From Herbaspirillum sp. alder98 (GTDB taxonomy: Bacteria; Pseudomonadota; Gammaproteobacteria; Burkholderiales; Burkholderiaceae_D): DNA of 64,000 bases. Location: contig NZ_JAIUCY010000001.1 in assembly GCF_020179755.1 (NCBI RefSeq), forward strand, positions 992,001 through 1,056,000, read 5' to 3'. A program made the translations under genes and the position numbers. Shown here one piece after another: positions 31,467 to 40,632 of this stretch; the stretch's first letter is position 1, and every line of letters begins with the position of its first letter. The notes beneath the pieces were generated by a model that saw only the letters and a program-made list of their open reading frames with translations, had not been told where the DNA came from and did not search any database.

Positions 31467-32348
31467 TTACGCCGTAAGCGCCATTTCGGGTACAGGCTTG
31501 ACGCGGGCGGCCTTGCGGTTCTGCATGATCTCTTGCCAGGTGACCAGGCGCAGCACGCCATCGGCATCTTCCACCAGGGCAGAAAGGCTTTCGACCCAGT
31601 CGCCGTCGTTGCAATAGGTCACGCCGCCGATGTCGCGAATCTCGGGCTTATGGATGTGGCCGCAGATGACGCCGTCCAGACCGCGCTTGCGCGCCTCGTC
31701 GGCCAGCGCGTCTTCGAACGAACTGATGTAGTTGACTGCGTTCTTGACCTTGGACTTCAGATATTGCGACAGCGACCAGTACGGCAGGCCGGCGCGCGCA
31801 CGCCAGCTGTTGAACCACTGGTTGAACTTGAGGATCATGGTGTAGAGCGAATCGCCGACATAGGCCAGCCACTTGGCGCAGGCGATCACGCCATCGAAGC
31901 GGTCGCCGTGCAGCACCAGCATGCGACGACCATCGGCGGTGACGTGGACCAGCTCGTCGCGAATCTTGATGCCGCCGAAATCGAGATCGATGAACTGGCG
32001 CACCACTTCGTCATGGTTGCCAGGAACGAACACGACGTTGGTGCCCTTCTTGGCTTTCTTGAGCACCGTCTGCACCACATTGTTATGACTTTGATCCCAG
32101 TACCAGCGACGCCTCAACTGCCAGCCATCGATGATGTCGCCCACCAGGTACAGTGTCTCGGATTCGGTAGCGCGCAGGAATTCCAACAGCCGTTCGGCCT
32201 GGCAACCGGTGGTGCCCAGGTGTATGTCCGAAATCCAGATGGTGCGAAAGCGCTGTGGTTCGCGCTTGCCGTCACCGCTTGCGTTACCGCTGCCGGCCTC
32301 GCCCATCAGGGCAGCGGCAGCATCCAGGAACTGTTCGCGCGGCTTCAT
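31467..32348 (-). CDS. PlcP-like metallophosphoesterase (candidate phospholipase C for lipid remodelling)
   Basis: A 293-aa calcineurin-like phosphoesterase with the complete two-metal site: SDIHLG (Asp41, His43), VGDIIDGW (Asp71), PGNHDE (Asn111, His112), LHGDRFD (His147) and GHIHKPEI (His231, His233). The spacing resembles the PlcP branch, often labelled UDP-2,3-diacylglucosamine hydrolase, more than true LpxH, and it is about 50 aa longer than LpxH. PlcP in Sinorhizobium splits phosphatidylcholine and phosphatidylethanolamine when phosphate is scarce. Its start overlaps the OlsB-type stop by 4 bp. The family is sure; choosing PlcP over LpxH rests on context. Confidence 0.78.
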   Translation of the reverse strand: MKPREQFLDAAAALMGEAGSGNASGDGKREPQRFRTIWISDIHLGTTGCQAERLLEFLRATESETLYLVGDIIDGWQLRRRWYWDQSHNNVVQTVLKKAKKGTNVVFVPGNHDEVVRQFIDLDFGGIKIRDELVHVTADGRRMLVLHGDRFDGVIACAKWLAYVGDSLYTMILKFNQWFNSWRARAGLPYWSLSQYLKSKVKNAVNYISSFEDALADEARKRGLDGVICGHIHKPEIRDIGGVTYCNDGDWVESLSALVEDADGVLRLVTWQEIMQNRKAARVKPVPEMALTA

Positions 32349-33112
32349 GTGGGCCTCGTTTCCTTCAGGTAGTGACGGGCGTAACGGCCATCGAGCTTGG
32401 CCAGCGGCAGCAGCAGGAAGAAATCGGCCGAGTGGAAATCAGGATCCCAGGCCGGTTCGCCGCACACCCACGCGCCACTGCGCAGATAACCTTTGAGCAG
32501 CGGCGGCACTTGCGGCGTATGGCCAGGCTCGCGATCGTCCAGCGGGAAAGGCAGGTGCGGCGCCACGCGATAGTCGGGCGGCGCCAGGTTCTTTTCGGCG
32601 AACGCGTGATACAGCGCAGCAGCGTTGTGGCCACCGTCGGCCAGGCTGACGCTGGCGCAACCCATCAGGTATTCGCAGCGCTCGCGGCGCATGTAGGCGG
32701 CCAGGCCGGCCCACAGCATCATGATGACGCCACCGCTGCGGTAGTCGGGGTGGATGCAGGCGCGTCCGGCCTCGCAGATCACGCCGCGGATATTATCCAG
32801 GCGCGAGAGGTCGAATTCCTGTTCCGAATAGAATTTTCCCATGCGGCGTGCGCCGTGCGGGCTGAGCACCCGGTAGGTGCCGACCACGCTGAGGGTCTTG
32901 CTGTCACGCACGATCAGGTGATCGCAGTAGTTATCGAACTCGTCCTTGTCGAGACCTTCATTGTTGGCCAACGCCGACAAGTTCATGGCCTCGATGAAAA
33001 CCTTGTAGCGCAAGCGTTGCACTTCACGCACTTCTTCCGGGGTGGTCGCGAGGCTCAAGCTCAGCTTGGAAAAACTCGGATTGGTATCGGCAGCAATGGT
33101 AAAGAGTCTCAT
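32345..33112 (-). CDS. olsB: OlsB-type ornithine N-acyltransferase (GNAT fold)
   Basis: A 255-aa GNAT-fold acyltransferase of the OlsB/Acetyltransf_5 type. Visible signatures are REVQRLRYKVF, CDHLIVRD, VVGTYRVL, FYSEQEFDLSRL, EAGRACIHPDYRSGGVI and YLMGCASVSL. OlsB attaches a 3-hydroxyacyl chain from acyl-ACP to ornithine to make lyso-ornithine lipid, a phosphorus-free membrane lipid; the O-acyltransferase OlsA that finishes the lipid is not in this window. AAGGA lies 8 nt before the ATG. It is the first gene of a three-gene operon, with Pho repeats about 125 bp upstream, which fits phosphate-starvation induction. Confidence 0.82.
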   Translation of the reverse strand: MRLFTIAADTNPSFSKLSLSLATTPEEVREVQRLRYKVFIEAMNLSALANNEGLDKDEFDNYCDHLIVRDSKTLSVVGTYRVLSPHGARRMGKFYSEQEFDLSRLDNIRGVICEAGRACIHPDYRSGGVIMMLWAGLAAYMRRERCEYLMGCASVSLADGGHNAAALYHAFAEKNLAPPDYRVAPHLPFPLDDREPGHTPQVPPLLKGYLRSGAWVCGEPAWDPDFHSADFFLLLPLAKLDGRYARHYLKETRPT

Positions 33113-33235
33113 GCATCGTCCTTTCGCAGTCTCAGTCTTAACGCTGCACAGACTAGCGAGCGATTGTTTCAGCCAGATGACGTATTGGTGTGTTTTTGGG
33201 GCACAACAACAGCCGCTGGCGCAGCGTTACAATGG

Positions 33236-33266
33236 CATGACCAGGATGTGACAAGACACTGACAAA
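33236..33266 (-). promoter_or_regulatory. Triple Pho box upstream of the olsB-plcP-agt-like operon
   Basis: On the plus strand TGAC occurs at 33238, 33249 and 33260, an exact 11-bp period. Read toward olsB this is TGTCAGT, TGTCACA and GGTCATG separated by 4-bp spacers, the PhoB direct-repeat pattern. About 5 bp further toward olsB lies TGTAAC (33231-33226), a possible -10. The block is also 108 bp upstream of the divergent bdhA, but its orientation favours olsB. Confidence 0.72.
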
Positions 33267-33373
33267 AACAGTGATTGCGTCGCCTGCAGGAGACAGGTGG
33301 CATCCCATGTTCCAATGAACCGGTTTTAGTTTCGGCACTCCATCAACTCGAATCAATAAAGGAAGGAAACACC

Positions 33374-34156
33374 ATGCTACTCAAGGACAAAGTCGCCCTC
33401 ATCACCGGCTCGGCCAGCGGCATCGGCAAGGAAATCGCGCTCGAGTACGCACGCCAGGGCGCCAAGGTGGTCATCGCCGATCTGGCCCTGGAAGCGGCCA
33501 AGGCGACCGCCGACGAAATCACCCGCGCCGGCGGCACGGCATTGGCCGTGGCCATGAACGTGACCGACGAAACCCAGGTCGACAAGGGCATCGCCGACGC
33601 CGTCAACAGCTACGGCGGACTGGATATCCTGATCAGCAACGCCGGCATCCAGATCATCAGCCCGGTGGCCGAGTTGTCGCTGGAAAACTGGCGCAAGATG
33701 CTGGCGATCCACCTCGATGGCGCCTTCCTCACCACGCGCGCGGCGATGAAGGCCATGATCAAGCAGGGTCGCGGCGGCTCCATCATCTACATGGGTTCGG
33801 TGCATTCGCACGAGGCGTCGCCCTTGAAGGCGCCCTATGTCACCGCCAAGCATGGCTTGCTGGGTCTGGCCAAGGTGGTGGCCAAGGAAGGCGCCAAGGA
33901 CAAGATCCGCAGCAACGTGATCTGTCCCGGTTTCGTGCGCACGCCACTGGTCGAAAAACAGATTCCCGAGCAGGCCAAGGAATTCGGCATCAGCGAGGAA
34001 GACGTGATCAAGAAAGTGATGCTGAAGGACACCGTCGACGGCGAATTCACCACCACCCAGGACGTGGCGCAGACTGCCGTCTTCCTGGCCGCCTTCCCGA
34101 CCAATGCCCTGACCGGCCAATCGGTGGTGGTCAGCCATGGCTGGTACATGCAATAA
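33374..34156 (+). CDS. bdhA: 3-hydroxybutyrate dehydrogenase (SDR)
   Basis: It oxidises 3-hydroxybutyrate to acetoacetate with NAD, a step in use of polyhydroxybutyrate stores. The 260-aa SDR has the cofactor motif [11 protein letters not shown] at about 90, the catalytic serine in [10 protein letters not shown] and YVTAKHG (Tyr/Lys pair). It also has the family C-terminus [11 protein letters not shown] and [15 protein letters not shown], characteristic of bacterial 3-hydroxybutyrate dehydrogenases. The ATG at 33374 has GGAAGGA upstream; the frame is open further but without a start signal. It is followed directly by an AraC-type gene. Confidence 0.9.
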   Translation: MLLKDKVALITGSASGIGKEIALEYARQGAKVVIADLALEAAKATADEITRAGGTALAVAMNVTDETQVDKGIADAVNSYGGLDILISNAGIQIISPVAELSLENWRKMLAIHLDGAFLTTRAAMKAMIKQGRGGSIIYMGSVHSHEASPLKAPYVTAKHGLLGLAKVVAKEGAKDKIRSNVICPGFVRTPLVEKQIPEQAKEFGISEEDVIKKVMLKDTVDGEFTTTQDVAQTAVFLAAFPTNALTGQSVVVSHGWYMQ

Positions 34157-34909
34157 ATGATGCTGAGCGCGTCCCGACTCGATGTGCGCTCCTATGGCGG
34201 CGAAACGCTGACGCACAGTCACGATTTCGCGCAATTGGTGCTGCCATTGTCGGGACGCATCGCGCTCGACATCGATGGTCGTTCGGGGGTGGCCGATGGC
34301 AACACGGCCGCCTTCGTCGAACCCGGTGCGCATCACGCCACCAGCGCGCTGGGCGACAATCGCGCGCTGATCGTTGACCTGTCGCCGGATGTGCTCGAGC
34401 ACCGATTGCTCGAACAATTCGGTGGCGCGCCGTTCGTGTCGCTGACGCCGGCGGCCGGCAAGCTGGTTGACTTCATGCAACTGCTACTGGGGCGGCAGCA
34501 GGCATCATCCGCCAACCCGTTGCAGCACTGGCTGCCGCTGCTGCTGGACACCATGGCTGGCCAGGCTCCGCGCGCGCAGTCGCGACTGCAGTTGCTGATG
34601 GCCAGGATCGAGGCCGAGCCGGCCCAGCCCTGGTCGATTGCCGACATGGCGGCCAGCGCGGCCATCAGCCCCAGTCGATTGCACGAATGGTTCCAGGCCG
34701 AGACCGGCACCTCGCCACGGGCCTGGCTGGCCGAAGTGCGGGTGCGCCACGCCTGTTACCTCTTGCGTCATTCGTCGACTCCGCTGGCACTGGTCGCGCA
34801 GCGTTGCGGCTATGCCGACCAGAGCGCACTCAGCCACGCCCTGCGCCGCCTGCGCCAGACCACGCCCGCCGCCTATCGCCGGGCCGCGCAATCGCCGGCC
34901 GAAAACTGA
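34157..34909 (+). CDS. AraC-family transcriptional regulator
   Basis: A 250-aa regulator with an N-terminal cupin-like sensor domain (about 15-90, including HSHDFAQLVLPLSGR and FVEPGAHHATS). The C-terminal AraC/XylS DNA-binding domain (about 150-245) has two helix-turn-helix units: WSIADMAASAAISPSRLHEWF and ALVAQRCGYADQSALSHALRR. Its ATG follows the bdhA stop codon directly, so it is probably co-transcribed, or it controls the next gene, a small-molecule exporter. The effector is unknown. Confidence 0.85.
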   Translation: MMLSASRLDVRSYGGETLTHSHDFAQLVLPLSGRIALDIDGRSGVADGNTAAFVEPGAHHATSALGDNRALIVDLSPDVLEHRLLEQFGGAPFVSLTPAAGKLVDFMQLLLGRQQASSANPLQHWLPLLLDTMAGQAPRAQSRLQLLMARIEAEPAQPWSIADMAASAAISPSRLHEWFQAETGTSPRAWLAEVRVRHACYLLRHSSTPLALVAQRCGYADQSALSHALRRLRQTTPAAYRRAAQSPAEN

Positions 34910-35042
34910 AACAATCCAGCCTGGCCATCGCCGGCCGCAGCACCGACACGACAATCGACCAACATTTCCGTAGTTCTCGCCAATCCTTCTGGCATGCGGC
35001 AAGGCATACTGCGAGCCTCGACGTCTTCTGCCATTGCGCTTG

Positions 35043-35981
35043 ATGAGCTCCCAATCACTTGTACGCGGCATCCTGTTCGGCGCCCTCGCGGGCGCGGCCT
35101 GGGGCCTGGTGTTTCTTGCCCCGGAACTTACCCGTGAATTTTCGCCCTGGCAATTGTCTGCCGGACGCTATCTTGCCTATGGGGTATTTGCCGCGATCCT
35201 GATTGCGCCCCGACTGCGCAGCGTGATGCGCCACCTGCATTGGCCGGAGTGGCGCGCACTGGTGTGGCTGAGCCTGTTGGGCAATGTGGTCTATTACGTT
35301 TTCCTGGCCAGTGCGGTGCAACTGGGCGGCATGGCGATGACATCGCTGGTGATCGGTTTTCTGCCGGTGGCGGTGACCATCATCGGCAGCCGCGGGCATG
35401 GCGCGGTGCCGTTGTCCAAGTTGTTGCCCTCGCTGGCGCTGGGCCTGAGCGGCATCGGTTGCGTCGCCTGGCAATCGCTGTCGGGCACGCATGCCGGTGG
35501 CAGCAACCAGGTGATCGGCTTTGTATGCGCGCTGGGGGCATTGGTGTCGTGGACCACCTATGCCGTGGGCAACAGTCGCTGGCTGGCACGGCTGCACACC
35601 ATCTCGGCGCATGACTGGAGCCTGTTGACCGGCCTGGTCACGGGGCTGCTGTCGCTGTTCATCGCCATCCCGGCCTTCACGATCCTGCTGGCGCCGCACA
35701 GCGACGCCGAATGGACCCGCTTCATCGCCGTCTCGGCCGGCGTGGCGATCATCGCCTCGCTGTTCGGCAATGCCTGCTGGAACAAGGCCAGTCGCCTGTT
35801 GCCGCTGACCATGATCGGCCAGATGATCCTGTTCGAGACCCTGTTTGCGCTGTTATACGGTTTCTTGTGGGAGCAACGCCTGCCGACGTGGCTGGAAGGC
35901 GTCGCCATGGTGCTGGTGACGGCCAGCGTGTTGTTGTGCGTATCGGCCCATCGCGTGGTCGATGAAGGCGGCGGACACTAA
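35043..35981 (+). CDS. EamA/DMT-family membrane transporter
   Basis: A 312-aa inner-membrane protein with ten predicted helices in two EamA repeats, the layout of drug/metabolite exporters. It starts with GILFGALAGAAWGLVFLAPEL; the second half includes ACWNKASRLLPLTMIGQMILFETLFALLYGF. I use the ATG at 35043; an upstream TTG is less likely. The 133 bp after the AraC gene may hold its promoter. Its stop codon overlaps that of the convergent tcdA by 4 bp. The substrate is unknown. Confidence 0.85.
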   Translation: MSSQSLVRGILFGALAGAAWGLVFLAPELTREFSPWQLSAGRYLAYGVFAAILIAPRLRSVMRHLHWPEWRALVWLSLLGNVVYYVFLASAVQLGGMAMTSLVIGFLPVAVTIIGSRGHGAVPLSKLLPSLALGLSGIGCVAWQSLSGTHAGGSNQVIGFVCALGALVSWTTYAVGNSRWLARLHTISAHDWSLLTGLVTGLLSLFIAIPAFTILLAPHSDAEWTRFIAVSAGVAIIASLFGNACWNKASRLLPLTMIGQMILFETLFALLYGFLWEQRLPTWLEGVAMVLVTASVLLCVSAHRVVDEGGGH

Positions 35982-36820
35982 TCGCGTTGCGCGATCTTCT
36001 TGAGCACATGCGCCGCCGCCACCAGTCCGAATGATGCCGTCACCACCATGGCCGAGCCGTAGCCGGCGCAATTGAGGCCGGTGACGCCGGTCGGCGTCGC
36101 CTCGTCGACGACATCATTGCCGATATCCAGGTCTTCAGGGGCCGGCACCTCGCAGGCTTCGACTTCGGGCGCACTGACCGGCTCGGTCGAGAACACCGCA
36201 TCGATATGAAACTTGTTGCGCGTGCCGCGCGGAAAACCATGCTGCGCGCGCAGGCGCTTGCGCACCTTGGCCAGCAGCGGTTCCTGCTCGGTGCGGCACA
36301 AATCGCGCACCTCGATCATGGTGGGATCGATCTGGCCGCCGGCACTGCCGATGGTCACCAGCGGCACGCCATGCTGACGGCACCAGGCGATCAACGCCAC
36401 CTTGGCCGGCACGTTGTCGATGGCGTCGACCACGTAATCGAAGCGGCCGATGCCGATCATCTGCTCGATATTGTCGGGCGTGATGAAGTCTTCCACCTCG
36501 GTGACCTGGCAGGTCGGATTGATCTGCATGATGCGCTGATGCAAGGCGCTCACCTTGGCCTGGCCCAGCGTGTCGCTGAGCGCATGGATCTGGCGATTGA
36601 CGTTGGACTCGGCCAGGTTGTCGAGATCGATCATGGTGATATGCCCGATGGCGCTGCGCACCAGCGCCTCGACGATCCACGAACCGACGCCGCCGACCCC
36701 GACCACGCACACCCGGGCGCTGGCAAAGCGCTGCAATGCGGGCGCGCCGTAAAGGCGGGCGACGCCACCGAAGCGGCGCTCATAGTCGATGTCGTGGAGG
36801 CTGGCGGATGAGGAATTCAT
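35978..36820 (-). CDS. tcdA: tRNA threonylcarbamoyladenosine dehydratase TcdA (CsdL)
   Basis: TcdA uses ATP to cyclise the t6A base at tRNA position 37 into ct6A. The 280-aa E1-like enzyme has the nucleotide-binding VVGVGGVGSWIVEALVRS near residue 40, DLDNLAESNVNRQ, and DYVVDAIDNVPAKVALI. A C-terminal segment contains GFPRGTRNKFHIDAVFSTEP and TGLNCAGYGSAMVVTASFG. It is a single gene between a convergent exporter gene and the secF terminator. No csdA/csdE sulphur-transfer genes are beside it. Confidence 0.92.
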   Translation of the reverse strand: MNSSSASLHDIDYERRFGGVARLYGAPALQRFASARVCVVGVGGVGSWIVEALVRSAIGHITMIDLDNLAESNVNRQIHALSDTLGQAKVSALHQRIMQINPTCQVTEVEDFITPDNIEQMIGIGRFDYVVDAIDNVPAKVALIAWCRQHGVPLVTIGSAGGQIDPTMIEVRDLCRTEQEPLLAKVRKRLRAQHGFPRGTRNKFHIDAVFSTEPVSAPEVEACEVPAPEDLDIGNDVVDEATPTGVTGLNCAGYGSAMVVTASFGLVAAAHVLKKIAQRD

Positions 36821-36870
36821 GATGATGGAAATCGATAACGATTAACAATGAATGGCAACTTCAAAATACA

Positions 36871-36900
36871 ACGGGCCGCAACAGTGACGTTGCGGCCCGT
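36871..36900 (-). terminator. Terminator after secF
   Basis: A perfect 12-bp inverted repeat (ACGGGCCGCAAC with its complement) and AGTGAC loop lies 21 bp beyond the secF stop codon. On the minus strand it is followed by TGTATTTTG, so the U-run is modest. Confidence 0.75.
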
Positions 36901-36920
36901 GGTCGAAAAACATGCGCGAC

Positions 36921-37865
36921 TTAGACGACGGCGCCGCCGTTTTCGTCCTTCGCCTTGACCGGCTTGATCAGGTCTTCGCGCTTCACGCCCAGCCACATGG
37001 CCAGCGCAGCGGCGACGAACACCGACGAATAGATACCGAACAAGATACCGATGGTCAGCGCCAGCGCAAAGTAGTGCAGCGTGGGGCCACCGAAGAAGAA
37101 CATGGCCAGCACCATCATTTCGGTACTGGCGTGGGTGATGATGGTACGCGACATGGTGCTGGTGATCGCGTGGTTCAACACTTCCGGCGCCGACAGCTTG
37201 CCGAAGCGGCGGTCCCGGAAGGCTTCACGTACCCGGTCGAACACCACCACCGATTCGTTCACCGAATAACCCAGCACGGCCAGGATCGCGGCCAGCACCG
37301 TGAGCGAGAATTCCCACTGGAAGAAGGCGAAGAAGCCGAGGATGATCACCACGTCGTGCAGGTTGGCGATCACCGCCGCCACCGCGAACTTCCATTCGAA
37401 GCGGAACGCCAGGTAGATGATGATGCCCAGCACCACCATGGCCAGCGCCATCAAGCCGTCATGCGCCAGTTCGTCGCCCACCTGGGGGCCGACGAATTCG
37501 ACGCGCTGCAGGCGCACTTCCGGATCATCGACCTTGAGCGCGGCAGTGACCTTCTCGCTTTGCTGGCTGGCGTTCACGCCCGGTTGCGCCGGCAGGCGGA
37601 TCATCACGTCCTGGGCGGTGCCGAAGCTCTGCACCAGGGTGTCACGGTAACCCAGGCCTTCGATCGACTTGCGGATCTTCTCGAGATCGGCCGGTTTGCT
37701 GTAGGCCATTTCCATGACCGTACCGCCGGTGAATTCGATCGAGAAATGCAAGCCCTTGCTCAGCAGGAAGAACACTGCCGCGACGAAGGTCAGCGCCGAG
37801 ACCACGTTGAAGATCAACGCATGGCGCATGAAGGGAATGTCTTTTTTGATGCGGAAAAATTCCAT
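36921..37865 (-). CDS. secF: Protein translocase subunit SecF
   Basis: SecF works with SecD to pull exported proteins across the inner membrane using the proton gradient. From the ATG at 37865 (AAGGA upstream) it is 314 aa. It has TM1 near 18-35, the periplasmic start FSIEFTGGTVMEMAYSKP, and a C-terminal five-helix block with YSVNESVVVFDRVREAFRD (conserved in the family) and TIITHASTEMMVLAMFFFGG. It lies 73 bp after secD in the yajC-secD-secF operon. Confidence 0.95.
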   Translation of the reverse strand: MEFFRIKKDIPFMRHALIFNVVSALTFVAAVFFLLSKGLHFSIEFTGGTVMEMAYSKPADLEKIRKSIEGLGYRDTLVQSFGTAQDVMIRLPAQPGVNASQQSEKVTAALKVDDPEVRLQRVEFVGPQVGDELAHDGLMALAMVVLGIIIYLAFRFEWKFAVAAVIANLHDVVIILGFFAFFQWEFSLTVLAAILAVLGYSVNESVVVFDRVREAFRDRRFGKLSAPEVLNHAITSTMSRTIITHASTEMMVLAMFFFGGPTLHYFALALTIGILFGIYSSVFVAAALAMWLGVKREDLIKPVKAKDENGGAVV

Positions 37866-37938
37866 CACTATCCTTTCGGTGCAGGCCGCCGCGACGCTGG
37901 TCGGACGGCCCTGCTATATCACTGGCTGAAGGTTCGAC

Positions 37939-39843
37939 TTACTTGGCGTCGCGCTTGGGGTTGACGCGCACAGAAGTATTCAGGGCCTCGCCTTCGGGCT
38001 TCCAGATCTGGCCGATGGCCAGGCCGGAGAGCTTCTTCTTGCGGCCGTACCAGAGGTTGACCACGCCGCGCGAGAAGAACACGGCCGAGAACATCGACGT
38101 CAGGATACCCAGGCAGTGCACCACCGCGAAGCCGCGGATGGCGCCCGAACCGAAGATCAACAGCGCCAGGCCGGCAATCAGGGTGGTGACGTTGGAGTCA
38201 AGAATGGTGGCCCAGGCACGATCGAAGCCGATCGCAATCGCCGCCTGCGGCGAATTGCCGGCACGCAGTTCTTCACGAATACGTTCGTTGATCAACACGT
38301 TGGAGTCGATCGCCATGCCCAGCGCCAGCGCAATGGCGGCAATACCAGGCAGGGTCAGGGTGATCTGCAGCGTCGACAACAGCGCCACCAGCAGCAGCAC
38401 GTTCACCGACAAGGCCAGGGCGCTGAAGAAACCGAACAACTGGTAATAGATCACCATGAACACGGTCATCGCCAGGAAACCGTACAGCACCGAGTCGAAA
38501 CCCTTCTTGATGTTGTCGGCGCCCAGTTGCGGGCCGATGGTGCGCTCTTCGATGATTTCCATCGGCGCGGCCAGCGAACCTGCGCGCAGCAGCAGCGCCA
38601 GGTCGCCGGAGGCTTCGGGCGAACCCATGCCGGTGATCTGGAAGCGCGAACCCAGTTCGGAACGGATGGTGGCCACGGTCAGGACTTCGCCACGACCCTT
38701 TTCGAACAGCACGATGGCCATGTTCTTGCCGACGCGCTCGCGGGTGGCTTCGCGCATCTTGCGTCCGCCGTCGCCATTGAGGTCGATGCTGACCGCAGGC
38801 TGGTGGTTTTCGTCAAAGCTGGCCGAAGCGTTCGAGATGTAGTCGCCGGTCAGCACCGGTTCCTTGTTCAGGACCACGGGTGCGCCCTTGCCGATCTTGA
38901 ACAATTCGGAGCCAAACGGGATGGCGGCGGTTTCTTCGGTGCCGCGCACCACGCTTTCGTCGACCATGCGCACTTCCAGCGTGGCGGTGCGGCCGATGAT
39001 GTCCTTGGCGCGCGAAACGTCCTGTACGCCCGGCAGTTCGACCACGATGCGGTCGGCGCCCTGGCGCTGGATCAGCGGCTCGGCCACGCCCAGCTCGTTG
39101 ACGCGCTTGGACAGGGTGCTGATGTTCTGCTTGACGCCTTCTTCCTGGGTCTGCTTGAGCGCTTCGGCGCGCAAGGTTGCCATCAGCTTGAGGTCGTCGC
39201 CGGCACCGGCGTCAGCCAGGGCCAGCTCTTGCAGCTCGCCCAGCGCCGCACGGGCCTTGTCGCGGGTTTCGGCGTCGCGGAACGAGATCTGGATGGTGTC
39301 GCCGACGCGGTTGATGCCGTTGTGGCGGATGTTCTTGTCACGCAGCAGGCTGCGCACGCTCGATTGCAGGCCCTGGACCCGCTTGTTGAGCACCGCCTTG
39401 ATGTCGACCTGCATCAGGAAGTGCACGCCACCGCGCAAGTCCAGGCCCAGGTACATGGGGAATGCGTGCAGGCTCTGCAGCCATTGCGGGGTATTGGGCA
39501 GCAGGTTGAAGGCGACCAGGTAGCTGGGGTCGGAAGGATCGCTGTTGAGCTCCTTCTCGAGCAATGCCTTGGCCTTGAACTGGATGTCGGTGGTGGCAAA
39601 GCGCGCCCGCACCGACGGCTGCGCGCCGCTGTTGTCGAATGCCACGCTCTCTGCGGCCAGGTTGCCCTGGGTCAGGATCTGATCGACGCGACCGGCGACG
39701 CTTGACTCGACCTTCATGGTCGACTTGGCGCTGCTGATCTGCACGGCCGGCGATTCGCCGAAGAAGTTCGGCACCGTATACACCGCGCCAAACAGCAGGG
39801 CGACGACGATTAATACGTATTTCCAGAGAGAGTAACGATTCAT
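37939..39843 (-). CDS. secD: Protein translocase subunit SecD
   Basis: SecD provides the large periplasmic domain that grips exported chains as they leave SecYEG. The 634-aa protein has TM1 (about 9-24), then LGLDLRGGVHFLMQVD, a long periplasmic P1 region (about 110-450) with NTLSKRVNELGVAEPLIQRQG and VELPGVQDVSRAKDIIGRTA. Five C-terminal helices contain AIALALGMAIDSNVLINERI. Length is typical. It lies between yajC and secF. Confidence 0.96.
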   Translation of the reverse strand: MNRYSLWKYVLIVVALLFGAVYTVPNFFGESPAVQISSAKSTMKVESSVAGRVDQILTQGNLAAESVAFDNSGAQPSVRARFATTDIQFKAKALLEKELNSDPSDPSYLVAFNLLPNTPQWLQSLHAFPMYLGLDLRGGVHFLMQVDIKAVLNKRVQGLQSSVRSLLRDKNIRHNGINRVGDTIQISFRDAETRDKARAALGELQELALADAGAGDDLKLMATLRAEALKQTQEEGVKQNISTLSKRVNELGVAEPLIQRQGADRIVVELPGVQDVSRAKDIIGRTATLEVRMVDESVVRGTEETAAIPFGSELFKIGKGAPVVLNKEPVLTGDYISNASASFDENHQPAVSIDLNGDGGRKMREATRERVGKNMAIVLFEKGRGEVLTVATIRSELGSRFQITGMGSPEASGDLALLLRAGSLAAPMEIIEERTIGPQLGADNIKKGFDSVLYGFLAMTVFMVIYYQLFGFFSALALSVNVLLLVALLSTLQITLTLPGIAAIALALGMAIDSNVLINERIREELRAGNSPQAAIAIGFDRAWATILDSNVTTLIAGLALLIFGSGAIRGFAVVHCLGILTSMFSAVFFSRGVVNLWYGRKKKLSGLAIGQIWKPEGEALNTSVRVNPKRDAK

Positions 39844-39954
39844 GGTGTTGTGCTTCTAGCTGCGGATGGCGTGCAGCCGGGTGGCGCACAAACCATCACA
39901 TTCATAACAACATGGGCGCATCTGCGATGCGCCCATAGAGACCGTTGCCGAAAC

Positions 39955-40287
39955 TTACAGGCCCTTGATGGTGCCCTTTGGCAGCAGCGTGGTGACGGCG
40001 CCCTTCTGCACGATGATCTCGTTGCCTTCCGACACTTCGATGGTGATGTAACCATCGGCAACCTTGGTGATGCGACCCAGCACGCCACCCGAGGTGACCA
40101 CTTCATCGCCACGGGCCAGCGCGTCCATCATGGCCTTCTGTTCTTTTTGACGCTTCATTTGCGGGCGGATCATCAGGAAATACAGCACCACGAACATCAG
40201 GATGATCGGCAGGAAGCTGGTCAGGTTGCCCAGCATGCCGCCGGGTGCTGCAGCTGCCGTTTGTGCGAATGCGTCGGAAATAAACAC
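39955..40287 (-). CDS. yajC: Preprotein translocase accessory protein YajC
   Basis: YajC is a small membrane partner of SecDF. The protein is 110 aa from a GTG start at 40287, which has GGAG 6 nt upstream and gives the usual beginning FISDAFAQ; a TTG four codons earlier is the other choice. It has one helix (SFLPIILMFVVLYFLMIRPQ) followed by the conserved basic stretch KRQKEQKAMMDALARGDEV and GRITKVADGYITIEV. It heads the yajC-secD-secF operon. tgt, which usually sits just upstream, is 8 kb away here. Confidence 0.93.
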   Translation of the reverse strand: MFISDAFAQTAAAAPGGMLGNLTSFLPIILMFVVLYFLMIRPQMKRQKEQKAMMDALARGDEVVTSGGVLGRITKVADGYITIEVSEGNEIIVQKGAVTTLLPKGTIKGL

Positions 40288-40632
40288 GTAAGGCTCCAAA
40301 GGTTGATTAAAAAATAGCCCTGCATTCTAGCACTGAGCAGGCACCATTCCCCCAAATCGGGACGTCTTGCCGAAGATCAAGTTCGGTTTGCTGATTTTGA
40401 AGGAAATTTCGTCGGCTTTAGCGCGTGGGAGGCACGGCTGGCAGGAAGCCCTGGGATGGATATTGCCATACAGCATGTTTAATGGGGGAACGGCGCAAGT
40501 CGCTGGGTACCGGCGTTCGCCGGCACGACGAGGATACTTATAACCCGGGCTCCGTCTTGTTCCCCACTTCCGTCACCCTGACGAAAGTCAGGGCCCAGCG
40601 ACTTTTTGTTGCAAGAAAAGAAAGCTAACCGA
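40288..40632. other. Intergenic region upstream of yajC with repeat element
   Basis: No gene is visible in these 345 bp. They include the presumed yajC promoter side and copy 2 of the dispersed inverted repeat. This is the junction between the sec operon and the hydantoinase operon. Confidence 0.6.
40498..40603. repeat. Dispersed inverted-repeat element, copy 2
   Basis: Two 33-bp arms (40498-40530 and 40571-40603) are imperfect inverted copies, both reading AGTCGCTGGG from the outside end. Each arm contains a hairpin (CCGGCG/CGCCGG and CCCTGAC/GTCAGGG). Arm sequences and the CGTC-rich ends match those at 12183-12276, but the orientation of the arms differs. Confidence 0.7.

Noticed and set aside
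30414-33112. Reading the operon as lipid A biosynthesis (LpxH plus glycosyltransferase)
   Set aside because: The OlsB-type first gene, the Pho repeats and the longer phosphoesterase fit lipid remodelling better. LpxH remains an alternative for the middle gene and is stated there.
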